Part shown: piece after piece, positions 53,012-62,165 of the stretch
How positions within the stretch are numbered: position 1 is the first letter of the stretch
Layout of the letters: each line of letters starts with the position of its first letter
Origin: LMUY01 sp965199555
Lineage (GTDB): Bacteria > Pseudomonadota > Alphaproteobacteria > Acetobacterales > Acetobacteraceae
DNA: 64,000 bases
NCBI GenBank assembly: GCA_965199555.1
Contig: CBDASJ010000024.1
Location: 62,001 to 126,000 of the forward strand
Direction: 5' to 3'
The notes under the pieces: generated by a model
Told to the model about the DNA's origin: nothing
The model's database searches: none
What the model saw: only the letters and a program-made list of their open reading frames with translations
Program-made: the position numbers and the translations under genes

Positions 53012-54737
53012 TCAGCGCCGGCCGAACAGGGTTTCGATCTCGGCCCGGCTGAGCTTCAGCACCGTGGGCCGGCCATGCGAGCAGGTGGCGGCGCGCGGCG
53101 TCGCCTCCATCTGGCGCAGCAGGGCGTTCATTTCCGCCGGGTTCAGCCGGCGGCCGGCGCGCACGCTGCCGTGGCAGGCCATGCGGGCGACCGCCGCGTC
53201 CAGCAGGGCGTCCAGCGCGGTGGCCTCGCCATGCTCCGCCAGCTCGTCGGCCAGGTCGCGCAGCAACGGTGCCGGGTCCGGCGCGCCGCCGGCCGACAGC
53301 ACCGCGGGCACGCCGCGCACCAGCACGGCACCGGGGCCGAACGCTTCCAGCTCCAGCCCCAGCGACACCAGGGCCGGCGCGTGGCGCAGCAGGCAGGCGG
53401 CGGCCGCGGCGGGCAAATCCACCACGGCGGGCAGCAGCAGCGGCTGGCTGCGCACCCCGCCATTCGCGCAACTGCGCCGCCAGCGCCTCGTGGGTCAGCC
53501 GCTCATGCGCGGCGTGCTGGTCCACCAGCACCAGGCTGCCGTCGCCGGCCACCGCGATCACGTAGGTGTCCAGCACCTGGGCCACCGCCGCGCCCAGCGG
53601 ATGCGGGGACGGCGCGTCCGGCGGCGGCACGGCGCGGGCGGCAGGGGCGAAGGGCAGCACGGTTTCGGCGAAGCCCGGCGCGGCGGCCGGCGCGGGCGCC
53701 ACCAGCCGCAGCGGCGGCCGGGCGGGACCGGGCCGGAAGCTGGCCAAGCGCGGGGCCGTGCCGGCGCCGCCGGCCAGGCAACGGCGCAGCGTGCCGATCA
53801 CCAGGCCGCGCACCGCGTCCGGGTCGCGGAAGCGCAGTTCGGTCTTGGCGGGGTGGACGTTCACGTCCACTTCCTCCGCCGGCACCGTCAGGCACAGTGC
53901 CACGGTGGCGTGCCGGCCGGACGCGATCACGTCGCGATACGCCACCCGCACCGCCGTGCGCAGCACCGGGTCGGTGACCGGGCGGTTGTTCACCACCAGC
54001 GACTGGCCGGCGGTGGTGGCGCGGCTGGCCGCCGGGCCGCCGGCGTGGCCGCGCAGCAGCAGGCCGCCGCGTTCCCCGTCCACCAACAGCAATTCGCCCG
54101 CGCCGAGCAGGGCGGTGGCGCGGGCGGCGCGGTCCTGCGACGGCAGGTCGAATATGGTCCGGCCGTCGCTGACCAGGCGCAAGGCCACGTGCGGGGCGGC
54201 GAAGGCCAGGCGGCGCACCGCCGTTTCGGCATGGTCCGCCTCGACCCGCGCGGATTTCAGGAAGTTGCGGCGCGCCGGGGTGGCGAAAAATAGGTCCGAC
54301 ACCAACACCTGCGTCCCCAGCGGCCCGGCGGCCGGCGCCACCGGGCCGGCGACGCCGCCCTCGACGCGGATGCGGTGGGCGTGCGGCGCGCCGGGCGGGC
54401 GGGAGGTGATCTGCAGCCGGGCGGCGGCGCCGATCGACGGCAGCGCCTCGCCACGGAAACCCAGCGTGGTGATGCGGATCAGGTGGTCATCCGCCAGCTT
54501 GGACGTGCAATGGCGCTGGATCGCCAGGGCGAGCGCTTCGGGCGGCATGCCGCTGCCGTCATCCGTCACCTCGATGCGGTCGATCCCGCCATTGGCGAGC
54601 ACCACGGCGATGCGGCGGGCGCCGGCATCGATGGCGTTCTCTACCAACTCCTTCACGGCGGCGGCCGGCCGCTCGATCACTTCGCCGGCGGCGATGCGGT
54701 CCACCAGCCCGTCCGGCAGGCGGCGCAGGATCGCCAT
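53012..54737 (-). pseudogene. mutL: DNA mismatch repair protein MutL, frameshifted
   Basis: The N-terminal ATPase half is intact: ELVENAIDAGA, DDGSGMPPEAL, TLGFRGEALPSIG, and the ring of motifs to about residue 330. The endonuclease motif DQHAAHERLTHE (DQHAxxExxxxE) follows. Immediately after LREW the frame changes at a four-G run (plus-strand CCCC 53455-53458); removing one base restores RVRSQPLLLP and the C-terminal domain with ACHGSVRAG and CSHGRPT. The repaired protein would be 574 aa. As read, the dimerisation half is lost. A sequencing error cannot be excluded. ATG 54737 preferred over 54773. Confidence 0.9.
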
Positions 54738-54816
54738 GGGGGCAGGCTCGGGCGGTCGGGGCAGCGACTCCATGCGGGCAGACTAGCGGATCAACCGGCG
54801 GCACGCACGGATCGCG

Positions 54817-55233
54817 TCAGGACACCGCCCCGGCACAGCCAGCGGTCCCGCCGCGCAAGCCCCACACCGTGTTGGACGGGTTGATCCATTGCACGCCCCA
54901 GGCGCCGCTGAAGCTGCCGTGGTCGATCCCGAAAATGACGAACTCCTTGCCGACGCCGAAGCGGTCGGTCCAGGTGAAGGTGCCGGCATTCTCCGCTTCC
55001 GGCACGAAGTCCGTCAGCTCGCCTTCGAACGGGTCGGTGTCCTCGATGCGGTAATGGCCGACCAAGCGCCCGTCCTTCAGGGTGAAGTCGGTGGCGTGGC
55101 ATTCGGTTTGGCCGGCGTTCAGGATCTTGCCCGCGTAATGCCCGACCACGTCGGCCACCCAGCCCGGCTCGGCCGGCTGCGCGGCGGCCGGCTGGATGGC
55201 GGCCAGCCCGATCAGGAGCGCCCAGGCCCGCAC
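54817..55233 (-). CDS. Small secreted protein of unknown function
   Basis: A 138-aa exported protein. A signal peptide (LLIGLAAIQPAAAQ, cleavage near residue 20) precedes a mainly beta region with DFTLKDGRLVGHYRIEDTDPFEGEL and FTWTDRFGVGKEFVIF, ending GLRGGTAGCAG. The design, aromatic repeats and two Cys suggest a compact beta domain; no family is recognised. I start at GTG 55233, four bases after the lipoprotein stop; longer frames read across that gene. It is the last gene of the ileS-lspA-lipoprotein run. Confidence 0.72.
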   Translation of the reverse strand: MRAWALLIGLAAIQPAAAQPAEPGWVADVVGHYAGKILNAGQTECHATDFTLKDGRLVGHYRIEDTDPFEGELTDFVPEAENAGTFTWTDRFGVGKEFVIFGIDHGSFSGAWGVQWINPSNTVWGLRGGTAGCAGAVS

Positions 55234-55237
55234 GCGG

Positions 55238-55804
55238 CTAGAACAGCGAGTCGAGGATACCCTGGCGCCGCCGCTGGATGATCGGCGTGTCGCCGGTCCC
55301 TTCCGCGGCACCCAGCGCGGCGTTCTGCCGCAGCCGCTGGCTTTCCGCCGCCGGGTCCACTGGCGTGCCGGCGGGGGGCGCCGGCTTCCAGAACATCAGC
55401 CGGTCGGCAAAGGTGCGGCCGGGCGCGTCCAACTGCGCTTCGGCATCCACCTCGTTGCGGATGTCGCGCGGCGCGGCAGGGCCGGCGGCGCTGACCAGGG
55501 CTTGCTGGCCTGGCGACGTGCCGGTGGTCGCGCCGGCCAGGGCGGTGGTGGGCGACAAGGCGGCCTCCGCCTGCTGGCGTTCCGACAATTCCTGCGGGCG
55601 CGACGCGCCGGGCCGCGGCGGACGCAGCGCGAAATCCGGCGGCATGGACAGCGGGGCGCGGGTGGTGACGGTGAATTCGTCCGGCGCGTCGCGCGTCAAC
55701 CCAATGGTGCGGGACAGGTCGTCGCCGCTGCACCCGGCAATGGCCAGGCTGGCGAGCAGGGCCAGACCGGCGGCGGGGCCTGCCAAGGGACGCTTGTGTC
55801 TCAT
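55238..55804 (-). CDS. DUF3035 (BamF-like) lipoprotein
   Basis: A 188-aa outer-membrane-targeted lipoprotein. The lipobox ALLASLAIAGC marks Cys25 for lipidation; Gly-Asp/Ser follow, favouring outer-membrane sorting. The DUF3035 core RDAPDEFTVTTRAPLSMPPDFALRPPRPG is clear. In alphaproteobacteria BamF joins the BAM complex for outer-membrane protein assembly. It lies 7 bp after lspA, the enzyme that matures lipoproteins. Confidence 0.88.
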   Translation of the reverse strand: MRHKRPLAGPAAGLALLASLAIAGCSGDDLSRTIGLTRDAPDEFTVTTRAPLSMPPDFALRPPRPGASRPQELSERQQAEAALSPTTALAGATTGTSPGQQALVSAAGPAAPRDIRNEVDAEAQLDAPGRTFADRLMFWKPAPPAGTPVDPAAESQRLRQNAALGAAEGTGDTPIIQRRRQGILDSLF

Positions 55805-55811
55805 CGGCGGG

Positions 55812-56333
55812 TCATAACTCCGCAGCGCCCGGCCCTGCAAGCCGTTCGTCGGGCTGGCGGGATTTCGGCCGCAGCCCGTCCAGCACCAGCGCCACCACGC
55901 CGCACACGATAGCGGCGTCGGCGATGTTGAACACGTACCAGCTCCAGCCGCCGACGTGGAAATGGATGAAGTCCACCACCGCGCCGAAGCGCAGCCGGTC
56001 CACCACGTTGCCGATGGCACCGCCGGCAATGGCGCCCAGCGACACCGCCACCAGCCGCGTGTCCGCCCGGCGCAGCCAGGCGGCCAGGGCCACCACGATG
56101 GCCACCGCGACCGCCACCAGCACCAGCGGCCCCCAGGCGCCATCCGCCTTGAACATGCCGAAGGTGACGCCCTGGTTCCACACCATGGTCAGGCTCAGCA
56201 CCGGCAGCAAATCCACCCGGCCGAGCTGCGGCAGCTTCAGCCCCTGGAGGATCCAGGTCTTGGAGGCCTGGTCCGCGGCCAGCACCACCAGCAAGGCCGC
56301 CATGCCCAGCAGCGTCAGCCGGTTGCGCGTCAC
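55812..56333 (-). CDS. lspA: Lipoprotein signal peptidase
   Basis: A 173-aa four-span inner-membrane aspartyl protease that cleaves prolipoproteins. It has AADQASKTWIL, the first catalytic Asp in GAIGNVVDRLRFGAVVDFI, and the second in YVFNIADAAIVCGV. The GTG at 56333 overlaps the ileS stop (GTGA), the standard ileS-lspA coupling; an ATG at 56453 lies in ileS and would add a basic leader. Confidence 0.94.
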   Translation of the reverse strand: MTRNRLTLLGMAALLVVLAADQASKTWILQGLKLPQLGRVDLLPVLSLTMVWNQGVTFGMFKADGAWGPLVLVAVAVAIVVALAAWLRRADTRLVAVSLGAIAGGAIGNVVDRLRFGAVVDFIHFHVGGWSWYVFNIADAAIVCGVVALVLDGLRPKSRQPDERLAGPGAAEL

Positions 56334-59095
56334 GCGGCGGCCCGCGGTTGTCCGACCAGCCCGCTTTCCACCGCGTCGGCGCAGCGCACGCACAGCATCG
56401 GGTGGGCGTGGCGGGTACCAACCTCCGGCAGGACGCGCCAGCAGCGGGCGCATTTCTCGCCGGGCGCCTTGCCCACCGCCAGCGCCGCACCGGGCTCGAC
56501 GCGGCTGACGATGGCGAACTCGGCCCAGCCCGCCTCGCCCAGCAGGGCCACCGTCGCGTCCGGCAACTGCACCGAGGCCCCCAAGGACGCGCCGATCGTG
56601 CCGTCGCGCCGCGCCGTTTCCAACTCGGCCGTCACCATCCCGCGCCGATCGCGCAGGTCCGCCATGCGCAGCGCCAGCACCGCGTCCTGCCAGTCTGCCG
56701 GGATGTCCGGCAGGGATTGCAGGTGCACGCTGTCATTGTCCGCGGGGAAGCGGGCGCCCCAGGCTTCTTCCGCGGTGAACACCAGCACGGGGGCGAGCCA
56801 GGCGGTCAGGCAGCGGTGCAGGATGTCCAGCACGGTGCGTGCCGCCCGGCGCTTGGCGTCGTCCGGCCGGTCGCAATACAACGTGTCCTTGCGCACGTCG
56901 AAATAGAAGGCGGACAGATCGGCGGCGCAGAACGCGTGCAGGTCCGGAAAGAAGCCGGTCCAGTCATGCGTCGCCATGGCCCGGCGCAACCGGCCGTCGA
57001 ACTCGGACAGGCGGTGCAGCACCCAGCGCTCCAGCTCCGGCATGGCGTCGACCGGCACGCGCTCCGCCTCGCTCCACCCGGCCAGCGAACCGAGCAGCCA
57101 GCGCAGCGTGTTGCGCAGGCGGCGGTACAGCTCGGCCTGCTGCTTGAGGATTTCCGGGCCGATGCGCAGGTCTTCCGTGGTGTCGGCCATCATCACCCAC
57201 AGCCGCAGGATGTCGGCGCCCATCTTGTCGGTGACCTGCTGCGGCGCGGTGACGTTGCCGAGCGACTTGCTCATCTTGCGGCCGTTCTCGTCCAGCACGA
57301 AGCCGTGCGTCAGCACCGCCTTGAACGGGGCGGCGCCGCGGGTGCCGATGGCTTCCAGCAGGGAGGACTGGAACCAGCCGCGATGCTGGTCGGAGCCTTC
57401 GAGGTAGAGGTCCGCCGGCCACGGCTTGCCGCGGTCCTGCAAGGCGAAGCCGTGGGTCGAACCGCTTTCGAACCACACGTCGACGATGTCCATCACCTGC
57501 TCGTAATCGGCCGGGTCGCGGCCCTCGCCCAGGAAGCGGCCGGGCGGCGACGCGTACCAGGCATCGGCGCCTTCGGCGGTGAACGCCGCCACCACGCGGG
57601 CCACCACGGCCGGGTCGCGCAGCGGCTCCCCGGTGCGGCGGTCGACGAAGACCGGGATCGGCACGCCCCAGGCGCGCTGGCGGCTGATGCACCAATCCGG
57701 CCGGCCGGCGACCATGGAGCCGATGCGGTTGCGGCCCTGCGCCGGGATGAACGGCGTCGCCTCGATCGCGGCCAGCGCGCGGGCGCGGATTTGTTCCGGG
57801 CCGTCCATGCGGATGAACCATTGCGGCGTGGCGCGGTAGATCAGCGGCGCCTTGGACCGCCAGCTATGCGGATAGGAATGCACCAGCTTGCCGCGGCCGA
57901 TCAGCCCGCCGGCGGCTTCCAATGCGGCGCCGACCGGGGCGGCGGCCTTGAACACGTGGGTGCCGGCGAACATCGGCACGCCCGGCGTGTAGCGGCCGTC
58001 CTCGCCCACGCTTTCCGGCACGGCGATGCCGTGGGCGCGGCACAGGATGAAGTCGTCCTCGCCATGCGCCGGCGCCATGTGCACCAGGCCGGAGCCCTGT
58101 TCCGTGGTGACGAACTCGCCCAGCAGGATCGGCGCGTCATGGTCATAGCCCTGGCCGCGCAGCGGGTGGGCGCACACCGTGCCCGCCAGGTCGGCGCCGT
58201 GGACGAGCTGCAGCACGTGGTGGGTGGCGATGCCCAGGGCGGCGCACACCGCGCCCACCAGGTCCAACGCCACCAGGATGGTTTCGCCGGGCCGCGCCAG
58301 GGAGCCGTCCGCCACGCTGTCCACCCGAAGCTGGGCGTAGTCGATGGCGGCGCCGGCGGCCAGGGCGCGGTTGCCCGGCATGGTCCAGGGCGTGGTGGTC
58401 CAGATCACCGCGGAGGTGCCGGCCAGCGGCCCGGCCAGGATCGGGAAGCGCACCCACACCGTGTCGCTGGTATGGTCGTGGTACTCGATCTCCGCCTCGG
58501 CCAGCGCGGTCTTCTCCACCGTGGACCACATCACCGGGCGCAGGCCGCGATACAGCGCGCCGTTCAGCAGGAACTTGCCGATCTCCCCGGCGATGGCGGC
58601 TTCCGCCGGGAAGTCCATGGTGGCGTAGCGGCCGGCCCAGTCGCCGGTGATGCCTAGGCGTTGGAACTCCGCCGTCTGGACGTCCAGCCAGCCTTGCGAG
58701 TAGGCGCGGCATTCGGCACGGAAATCCAGCACGGGCACGGCGTCCTTGTCGCGGCCGGTGCGGCGGTACTCCTCCTCCACCTTCCACTCGATCGGCAGGC
58801 CGTGCGTGTCCCAGCCGGGGATGTAGTCGGCGTCGAACCCGGCCATGCGGTGCGCGCGCATGATCACGTCCTTCAGGATGCGGTTCAGCGCGTGGCCGAT
58901 ATGCAGGTTGCCGTTGGAGTAGATCGGGCCGTCATGCAGCACGAAGGTGGGGCGCCCGGCCGCCGCGTCGCGGCTGCGCTGCCACAGACCCATGCGCTCC
59001 CACCGGGCCAGGATGTCCGGCTCGCGCTTCGGCAGGTCCCCGCGCATCGGGAACGGGGTGGAGGGCAGGAAAACGGTGTCGCGGTAGTCGATCAT
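56330..59095 (-). CDS. ileS: Isoleucyl-tRNA synthetase
   Basis: A 921-aa class I synthetase. The HIGH motif is GNLHIGHALN (about residue 65), the KMSKS loop is RKMSKSLGNV (about 595), the large editing domain (TTTPWTMPGN, with GHGEDDF-like Asp) lies between, and the C-terminal zinc motif is CARCWRV...CVRCADAV. It charges tRNA-Ile and edits valine. The start MIDYRDTVFLP at 59095 matches the family; the upstream ATG at 59170 would add a nonconserved leader. Confidence 0.96.
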   Translation of the reverse strand: MIDYRDTVFLPSTPFPMRGDLPKREPDILARWERMGLWQRSRDAAAGRPTFVLHDGPIYSNGNLHIGHALNRILKDVIMRAHRMAGFDADYIPGWDTHGLPIEWKVEEEYRRTGRDKDAVPVLDFRAECRAYSQGWLDVQTAEFQRLGITGDWAGRYATMDFPAEAAIAGEIGKFLLNGALYRGLRPVMWSTVEKTALAEAEIEYHDHTSDTVWVRFPILAGPLAGTSAVIWTTTPWTMPGNRALAAGAAIDYAQLRVDSVADGSLARPGETILVALDLVGAVCAALGIATHHVLQLVHGADLAGTVCAHPLRGQGYDHDAPILLGEFVTTEQGSGLVHMAPAHGEDDFILCRAHGIAVPESVGEDGRYTPGVPMFAGTHVFKAAAPVGAALEAAGGLIGRGKLVHSYPHSWRSKAPLIYRATPQWFIRMDGPEQIRARALAAIEATPFIPAQGRNRIGSMVAGRPDWCISRQRAWGVPIPVFVDRRTGEPLRDPAVVARVVAAFTAEGADAWYASPPGRFLGEGRDPADYEQVMDIVDVWFESGSTHGFALQDRGKPWPADLYLEGSDQHRGWFQSSLLEAIGTRGAAPFKAVLTHGFVLDENGRKMSKSLGNVTAPQQVTDKMGADILRLWVMMADTTEDLRIGPEILKQQAELYRRLRNTLRWLLGSLAGWSEAERVPVDAMPELERWVLHRLSEFDGRLRRAMATHDWTGFFPDLHAFCAADLSAFYFDVRKDTLYCDRPDDAKRRAARTVLDILHRCLTAWLAPVLVFTAEEAWGARFPADNDSVHLQSLPDIPADWQDAVLALRMADLRDRRGMVTAELETARRDGTIGASLGASVQLPDATVALLGEAGWAEFAIVSRVEPGAALAVGKAPGEKCARCWRVLPEVGTRHAHPMLCVRCADAVESGLVGQPRAAA

Positions 59096-59185
59096 GTGCG
59101 GGATCCGGCAGCGTGCGGCCAACAAGGCTGGCGAACACAGACCTAGCGCGGCTTGCCGGGGCCACGCCACCCCGGCCGGGGAAGG

Positions 59186-59707
59186 TCAGGGGTGCGGATC
59201 GTTCGCCGCCACCAGGTCGGAGCGCCCTGCCGGGCCGGGGCCGACGAAGCCGAAGGTGGGATACACGGTGGTGCCGAGTTGCCCCGCCGGCTCCCACCAC
59301 ACGCGCACGGCGGACCAGTCATTGCCGGGCGACACGTCCACCACGGGCTCGCTGCGGGCGATGCGGCCGTGCACCCAGTTGGCTTGCGTGACGGTGATTT
59401 CCCGCGGCGAACGCAGGCCGGCCACCACGGACACGTGCCCGGACGGCAGCCGGGCGCTGCGGCGGAACACCAGCACGGCGCCCGGGCTGGGTTCCGCCGT
59501 GCGCTGGTAGCGGCCGGCGGCGCCGTCCCACCAGGAGGCGGCGTCGCCGTAGAGTTGGATCCCGCTGACCTCGCGGGCGTAAGGCGCGCATTCGACGCTG
59601 GCCGCCCGCGAGCCGGACGATGACAGGGCCGGGCGGGGGGTGCCGCCGGCGCAGGCCGTCAGCACCGTCAGCATCGGGAGCAAGGCAACCCGCCGGAGCG
59701 CGCCCAT
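59186..59707 (-). CDS. CHAP-domain lipoprotein (putative peptidoglycan amidase/endopeptidase)
   Basis: A 173-aa lipoprotein. The lipobox PMLTVLTACAGG marks Cys for lipidation. The CHAP domain has the catalytic Cys in VECAPYAREVSG, the His in SGHVSVVAGL and the Asn/Asp in TQANWVHGR. CHAP enzymes cleave peptidoglycan bonds or glutathionylspermidine. It lies between ileS and a secreted Ala/Pro-rich protein, in the same direction. ATG 59707 is preferred because it places the lipobox at the N-terminus. Confidence 0.85.
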   Translation of the reverse strand: MGALRRVALLPMLTVLTACAGGTPRPALSSSGSRAASVECAPYAREVSGIQLYGDAASWWDGAAGRYQRTAEPSPGAVLVFRRSARLPSGHVSVVAGLRSPREITVTQANWVHGRIARSEPVVDVSPGNDWSAVRVWWEPAGQLGTTVYPTFGFVGPGPAGRSDLVAANDPHP

Positions 59708-59782
59708 GCCGAGCCTATCGTATCCGCAACGCACGCCGGACATCGACGCGGAGGAAGAACGCATCGACGTCCGGCGGCAAGG

Positions 59783-60391
59783 CTACTTCGTCGGAGCGGC
59801 GGCCGGAGCCGGCGTGGCAGCCGGAGCCGTGGCAGCCGGAGCCCCGGCGGCCGGCGCCGTTGCAGCCTTCTTCGGCATGGCGCGATGACGGGCAACGGCC
59901 CGGTGCCCCCGCATGGCGCCCATCGGCGCGGCCGGCTGGCTGAAGTCGACATACGGCACCGCCGCCGCACCCGGCGCGGAGTCCAGCGCCCGGGCGGCGG
60001 CCATGCCCTCCGCCGACGGGGCAGGCGCTGCGGCGTCGGCTGCGGGCATCGCGCCGTTGGCGGACGCACGCGCTGCGGCACGTCCGCGGCGGGTCAGGCG
60101 CGGCGTCGGCGTCGGCGTGGAGCTGATGCCGCCGCTGGCCACCGGCGCGCCCATGCTGCCATTGGTGTCGCGCGCCGTCGGCGCGGCCTGTGTCACGCCG
60201 CCGGGCGAGGCCGGATACGCCATGTTACCGGTGTCGCGCGCGGTGGGGGCGGTGACGCGGACCTGTCCGGACGGCAGCGGGTCCGGATACGCCATCGAGC
60301 CGCCACCGCCCGTGGTGGAGTTCTGGGCATGGACTGTCCCAGCGGCCAACAGTGCCATCGCGGGGATCATCCCCATGAAACGAAATGCCAT
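59783..60391 (-). CDS. Secreted low-complexity Ala/Pro-rich protein with short repeats
   Basis: A 202-aa protein with a signal peptide (AMALLAAGTVHAQ, cleavage near residue 23). The mature part repeats the block PTARDTGNMAYP / PTARDTNGSMGAP, then a Thr-Pro run, a basic Ala-rich segment, and an Ala/Pro tail. No catalytic domain. It may be a surface or wall-spanning protein. Gly/Ser before each repeat is conserved. It stands upstream of the CHAP lipoprotein by 75 bp. Confidence 0.75.
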   Translation of the reverse strand: MAFRFMGMIPAMALLAAGTVHAQNSTTGGGGSMAYPDPLPSGQVRVTAPTARDTGNMAYPASPGGVTQAAPTARDTNGSMGAPVASGGISSTPTPTPRLTRRGRAAARASANGAMPAADAAAPAPSAEGMAAARALDSAPGAAAVPYVDFSQPAAPMGAMRGHRAVARHRAMPKKAATAPAAGAPAATAPAATPAPAAAPTK

Positions 60392-60522
60392 TCGACTGAC
60401 TCTCCTGCAGAACGCCCGATCCGACGGGACACGACCGCAACGGTAACATCACCCTGCGGCGTCGTCTTCTCCCCCGAGGTCCGAATTCGCAGATTATTGC
60501 GACTTCAGAGTAACAGTGTGGC

Positions 60523-60819
60523 TCAAATCCAGGACCACCACGCCCAGGCGACGGCCGTGCCGCCCAGCACCGCCAGGCTCAGGTCGCGGCAAGCCACCAT
60601 GATCGCCACGGTGGCCAAGCCGCCGACCCATTGCATGGTGCCGCCCGCCACCAGCGCGGGTGCCACGTAGCTGACGAACAGCGCGCCCGGCACGTAGCCG
60701 AGGGCGACCCGCAGCGGCTCCGAAGGCCGGATGCGGCTGAACAGCCAATAGCCGCCGAAGCGGCACGCGAAGGTCACGGCGGCCATGCCGGCGATGGCAA
60801 ACAGGATGTCCGGATGCAT
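60523..60819 (-). CDS. azlD: AzlD-family branched-chain amino acid exporter subunit
   Basis: A 98-aa membrane protein with about four spans, typical of AzlD: FACRFGGYWLFSRIRPSEPLRVALGYVPGALFVSY and the final ACRDLSLAVLGGTAVAWAW. It partners AzlC in export of branched-chain amino acids. The ATG at 60819 shares its base with the AzlC stop (TGATG), so the two subunits are made together. Confidence 0.88.
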   Translation of the reverse strand: MHPDILFAIAGMAAVTFACRFGGYWLFSRIRPSEPLRVALGYVPGALFVSYVAPALVAGGTMQWVGGLATVAIMVACRDLSLAVLGGTAVAWAWWSWI

Positions 60820-61520
60820 CAGCCGGCCTGGGCCGGGCGGAGCCGGTCGCGGGCCAGGCCCGCCGCGCTGCCGGCCACCGCGCCGATAACGATATACCAG
60901 GAACCGGGCAGCACCTGCGAGGCGAGCGTGGCCACCAGGGCGGCGACCACCCAGGGAAGCCCATCGGCGCGCCCGCGCCACATCGGCACCAGCAGCGCGA
61001 TGAACACGGCCAGTGCGGCGAAGAACAGTGGATGGCCGGGCGCCGGCGCCACGATCCGGCCGAGCACGTGCCCGGCCAGCGTCGTGACGACCCAGGCGGC
61101 CCAGGTTATGGCGCCGCTGCCGAACAGGAAGCCGCCATCCGCTTCCCCGCGCCGCATGGCTTCCACCGACAATGCCCAGTTCTGGTCGGCCATCAGGAAC
61201 AGGCTGCCGAGCAGCCGCCAGCCGCGCAGCCGGTCCAGCCAGGGCGCCAGCACCGGCCCCATCAGCACCAGGCGGAGGTTCACCACCAGGGCCGCCAGGC
61301 TGGCGGCAAGCACCGGCGCCGGAACCGCCCAATGGCTGAGCGCCAGGATCTGCGCCGACCCGGCGTAGCACAGGCCGCTCATCAAGCCGGCTTCCGTGAA
61401 GGACAGGCCCTGGCCCTGCGCCATCAGCCCAGCCACCAGCCCGAACGGCGTCAAACCCAGCAGCAGCGGCAGGGCACGCCTGGCGCCGAGGCGCATCGCA
61501 CTCGTCGTGAAACCCTTCAT
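60819..61520 (-). CDS. azlC: AzlC-family branched-chain amino acid exporter
   Basis: A 233-aa permease with about seven to eight spans. GLTPFGLVAGLMAQGQGLSFTEAGLMSGLCYAGSAQILAL and NLRLVLMGPVLAP are the AzlC signature blocks, with FLMADQNWALSV later. It is followed by azlD with a one-base overlap. The start is ATG 61520; M9 at 61496 is possible. It lies 31 bp downstream of recX in the same direction. Confidence 0.92.
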   Translation of the reverse strand: MKGFTTSAMRLGARRALPLLLGLTPFGLVAGLMAQGQGLSFTEAGLMSGLCYAGSAQILALSHWAVPAPVLAASLAALVVNLRLVLMGPVLAPWLDRLRGWRLLGSLFLMADQNWALSVEAMRRGEADGGFLFGSGAITWAAWVVTTLAGHVLGRIVAPAPGHPLFFAALAVFIALLVPMWRGRADGLPWVVAALVATLASQVLPGSWYIVIGAVAGSAAGLARDRLRPAQAG

Positions 61521-61551
61521 GTCGCACGCCCCGTCGCTTCGGCCGCGCGGT

Positions 61552-62112
61552 TCAACCCCGGCGCGCTTCCAGCAGCAAGGCCTCCGCCTCCTCCGGCGGG
61601 AGGTTCAGGGCGCGGTGGGCGATCTCGGCGGCGAAGCCGGCCCGGGCCAGCCGCGCCAGGTCGCGCGGGCGCTGCGCCGGGTCCGGTTCCGCGCGAAACG
61701 GGCCGATGCGGCGGCGGCCGGCGTACAGCAGGGCGGCCGCCAACTCGGCGGCCGGGTCGTCCGGCAGGGCGGCCAAGGCGGGCGGCACGCCCTTGGCCTG
61801 GAGATGCGCCGTGATGGCGCGGCGCGACCGGCCCGCGCGGTGCAGCGAGCGGGCGCGGCCGGCGGCAAAGGCCGCGTCGTCCAGCGCGCCCACCGCCGCC
61901 AGCCGCGCCACCACGGCCCGCGCGGCCTGCACGCACGCCGCCACGGTTGCCGGGGTCGCCTCCGCCAGCCGCGCCCAGCGATCGACCCGGCGGCGCAGCA
62001 CGCGGAGCAGCCCAGCTTGTGTGGTGTTGTAGCGGCCGAGATAGGTCAGGGCAGCCTGGCGCAACGCGTCCTCGTCGGGCGGCGGGCCGGGCGTCGGGGC
62101 AGGCGGGCGCAT
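61552..62112 (-). CDS. recX: Regulatory protein RecX
   Basis: A 186-aa protein built of three-helix repeats. TYLGRYNTTQAGLLRVLRRRVDRWA and DDAAFAAGRARSLHRAGRSRRAITAHLQAKGV are the family's repeats, the latter with the conserved Arg/Gly turn. RecX caps and inhibits RecA filaments. No recA is adjacent. The ATG at 62112 starts before the first repeat. Confidence 0.86.
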   Translation of the reverse strand: MRPPAPTPGPPPDEDALRQAALTYLGRYNTTQAGLLRVLRRRVDRWARLAEATPATVAACVQAARAVVARLAAVGALDDAAFAAGRARSLHRAGRSRRAITAHLQAKGVPPALAALPDDPAAELAAALLYAGRRRIGPFRAEPDPAQRPRDLARLARAGFAAEIAHRALNLPPEEAEALLLEARRG

Positions 62113-62165
62113 GCCGCAACCTGCCACGCGGCCCGCCAAACTGGAACCGGCCGCGCGGCCCGGTT

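Noticed and set aside
59707..59888. Small plus-strand frame ending in Ala/Gly repeats
   Set aside because: It overlaps the low-complexity end of the minus-strand secreted protein, which has a signal peptide and repeats; the plus frame has neither.
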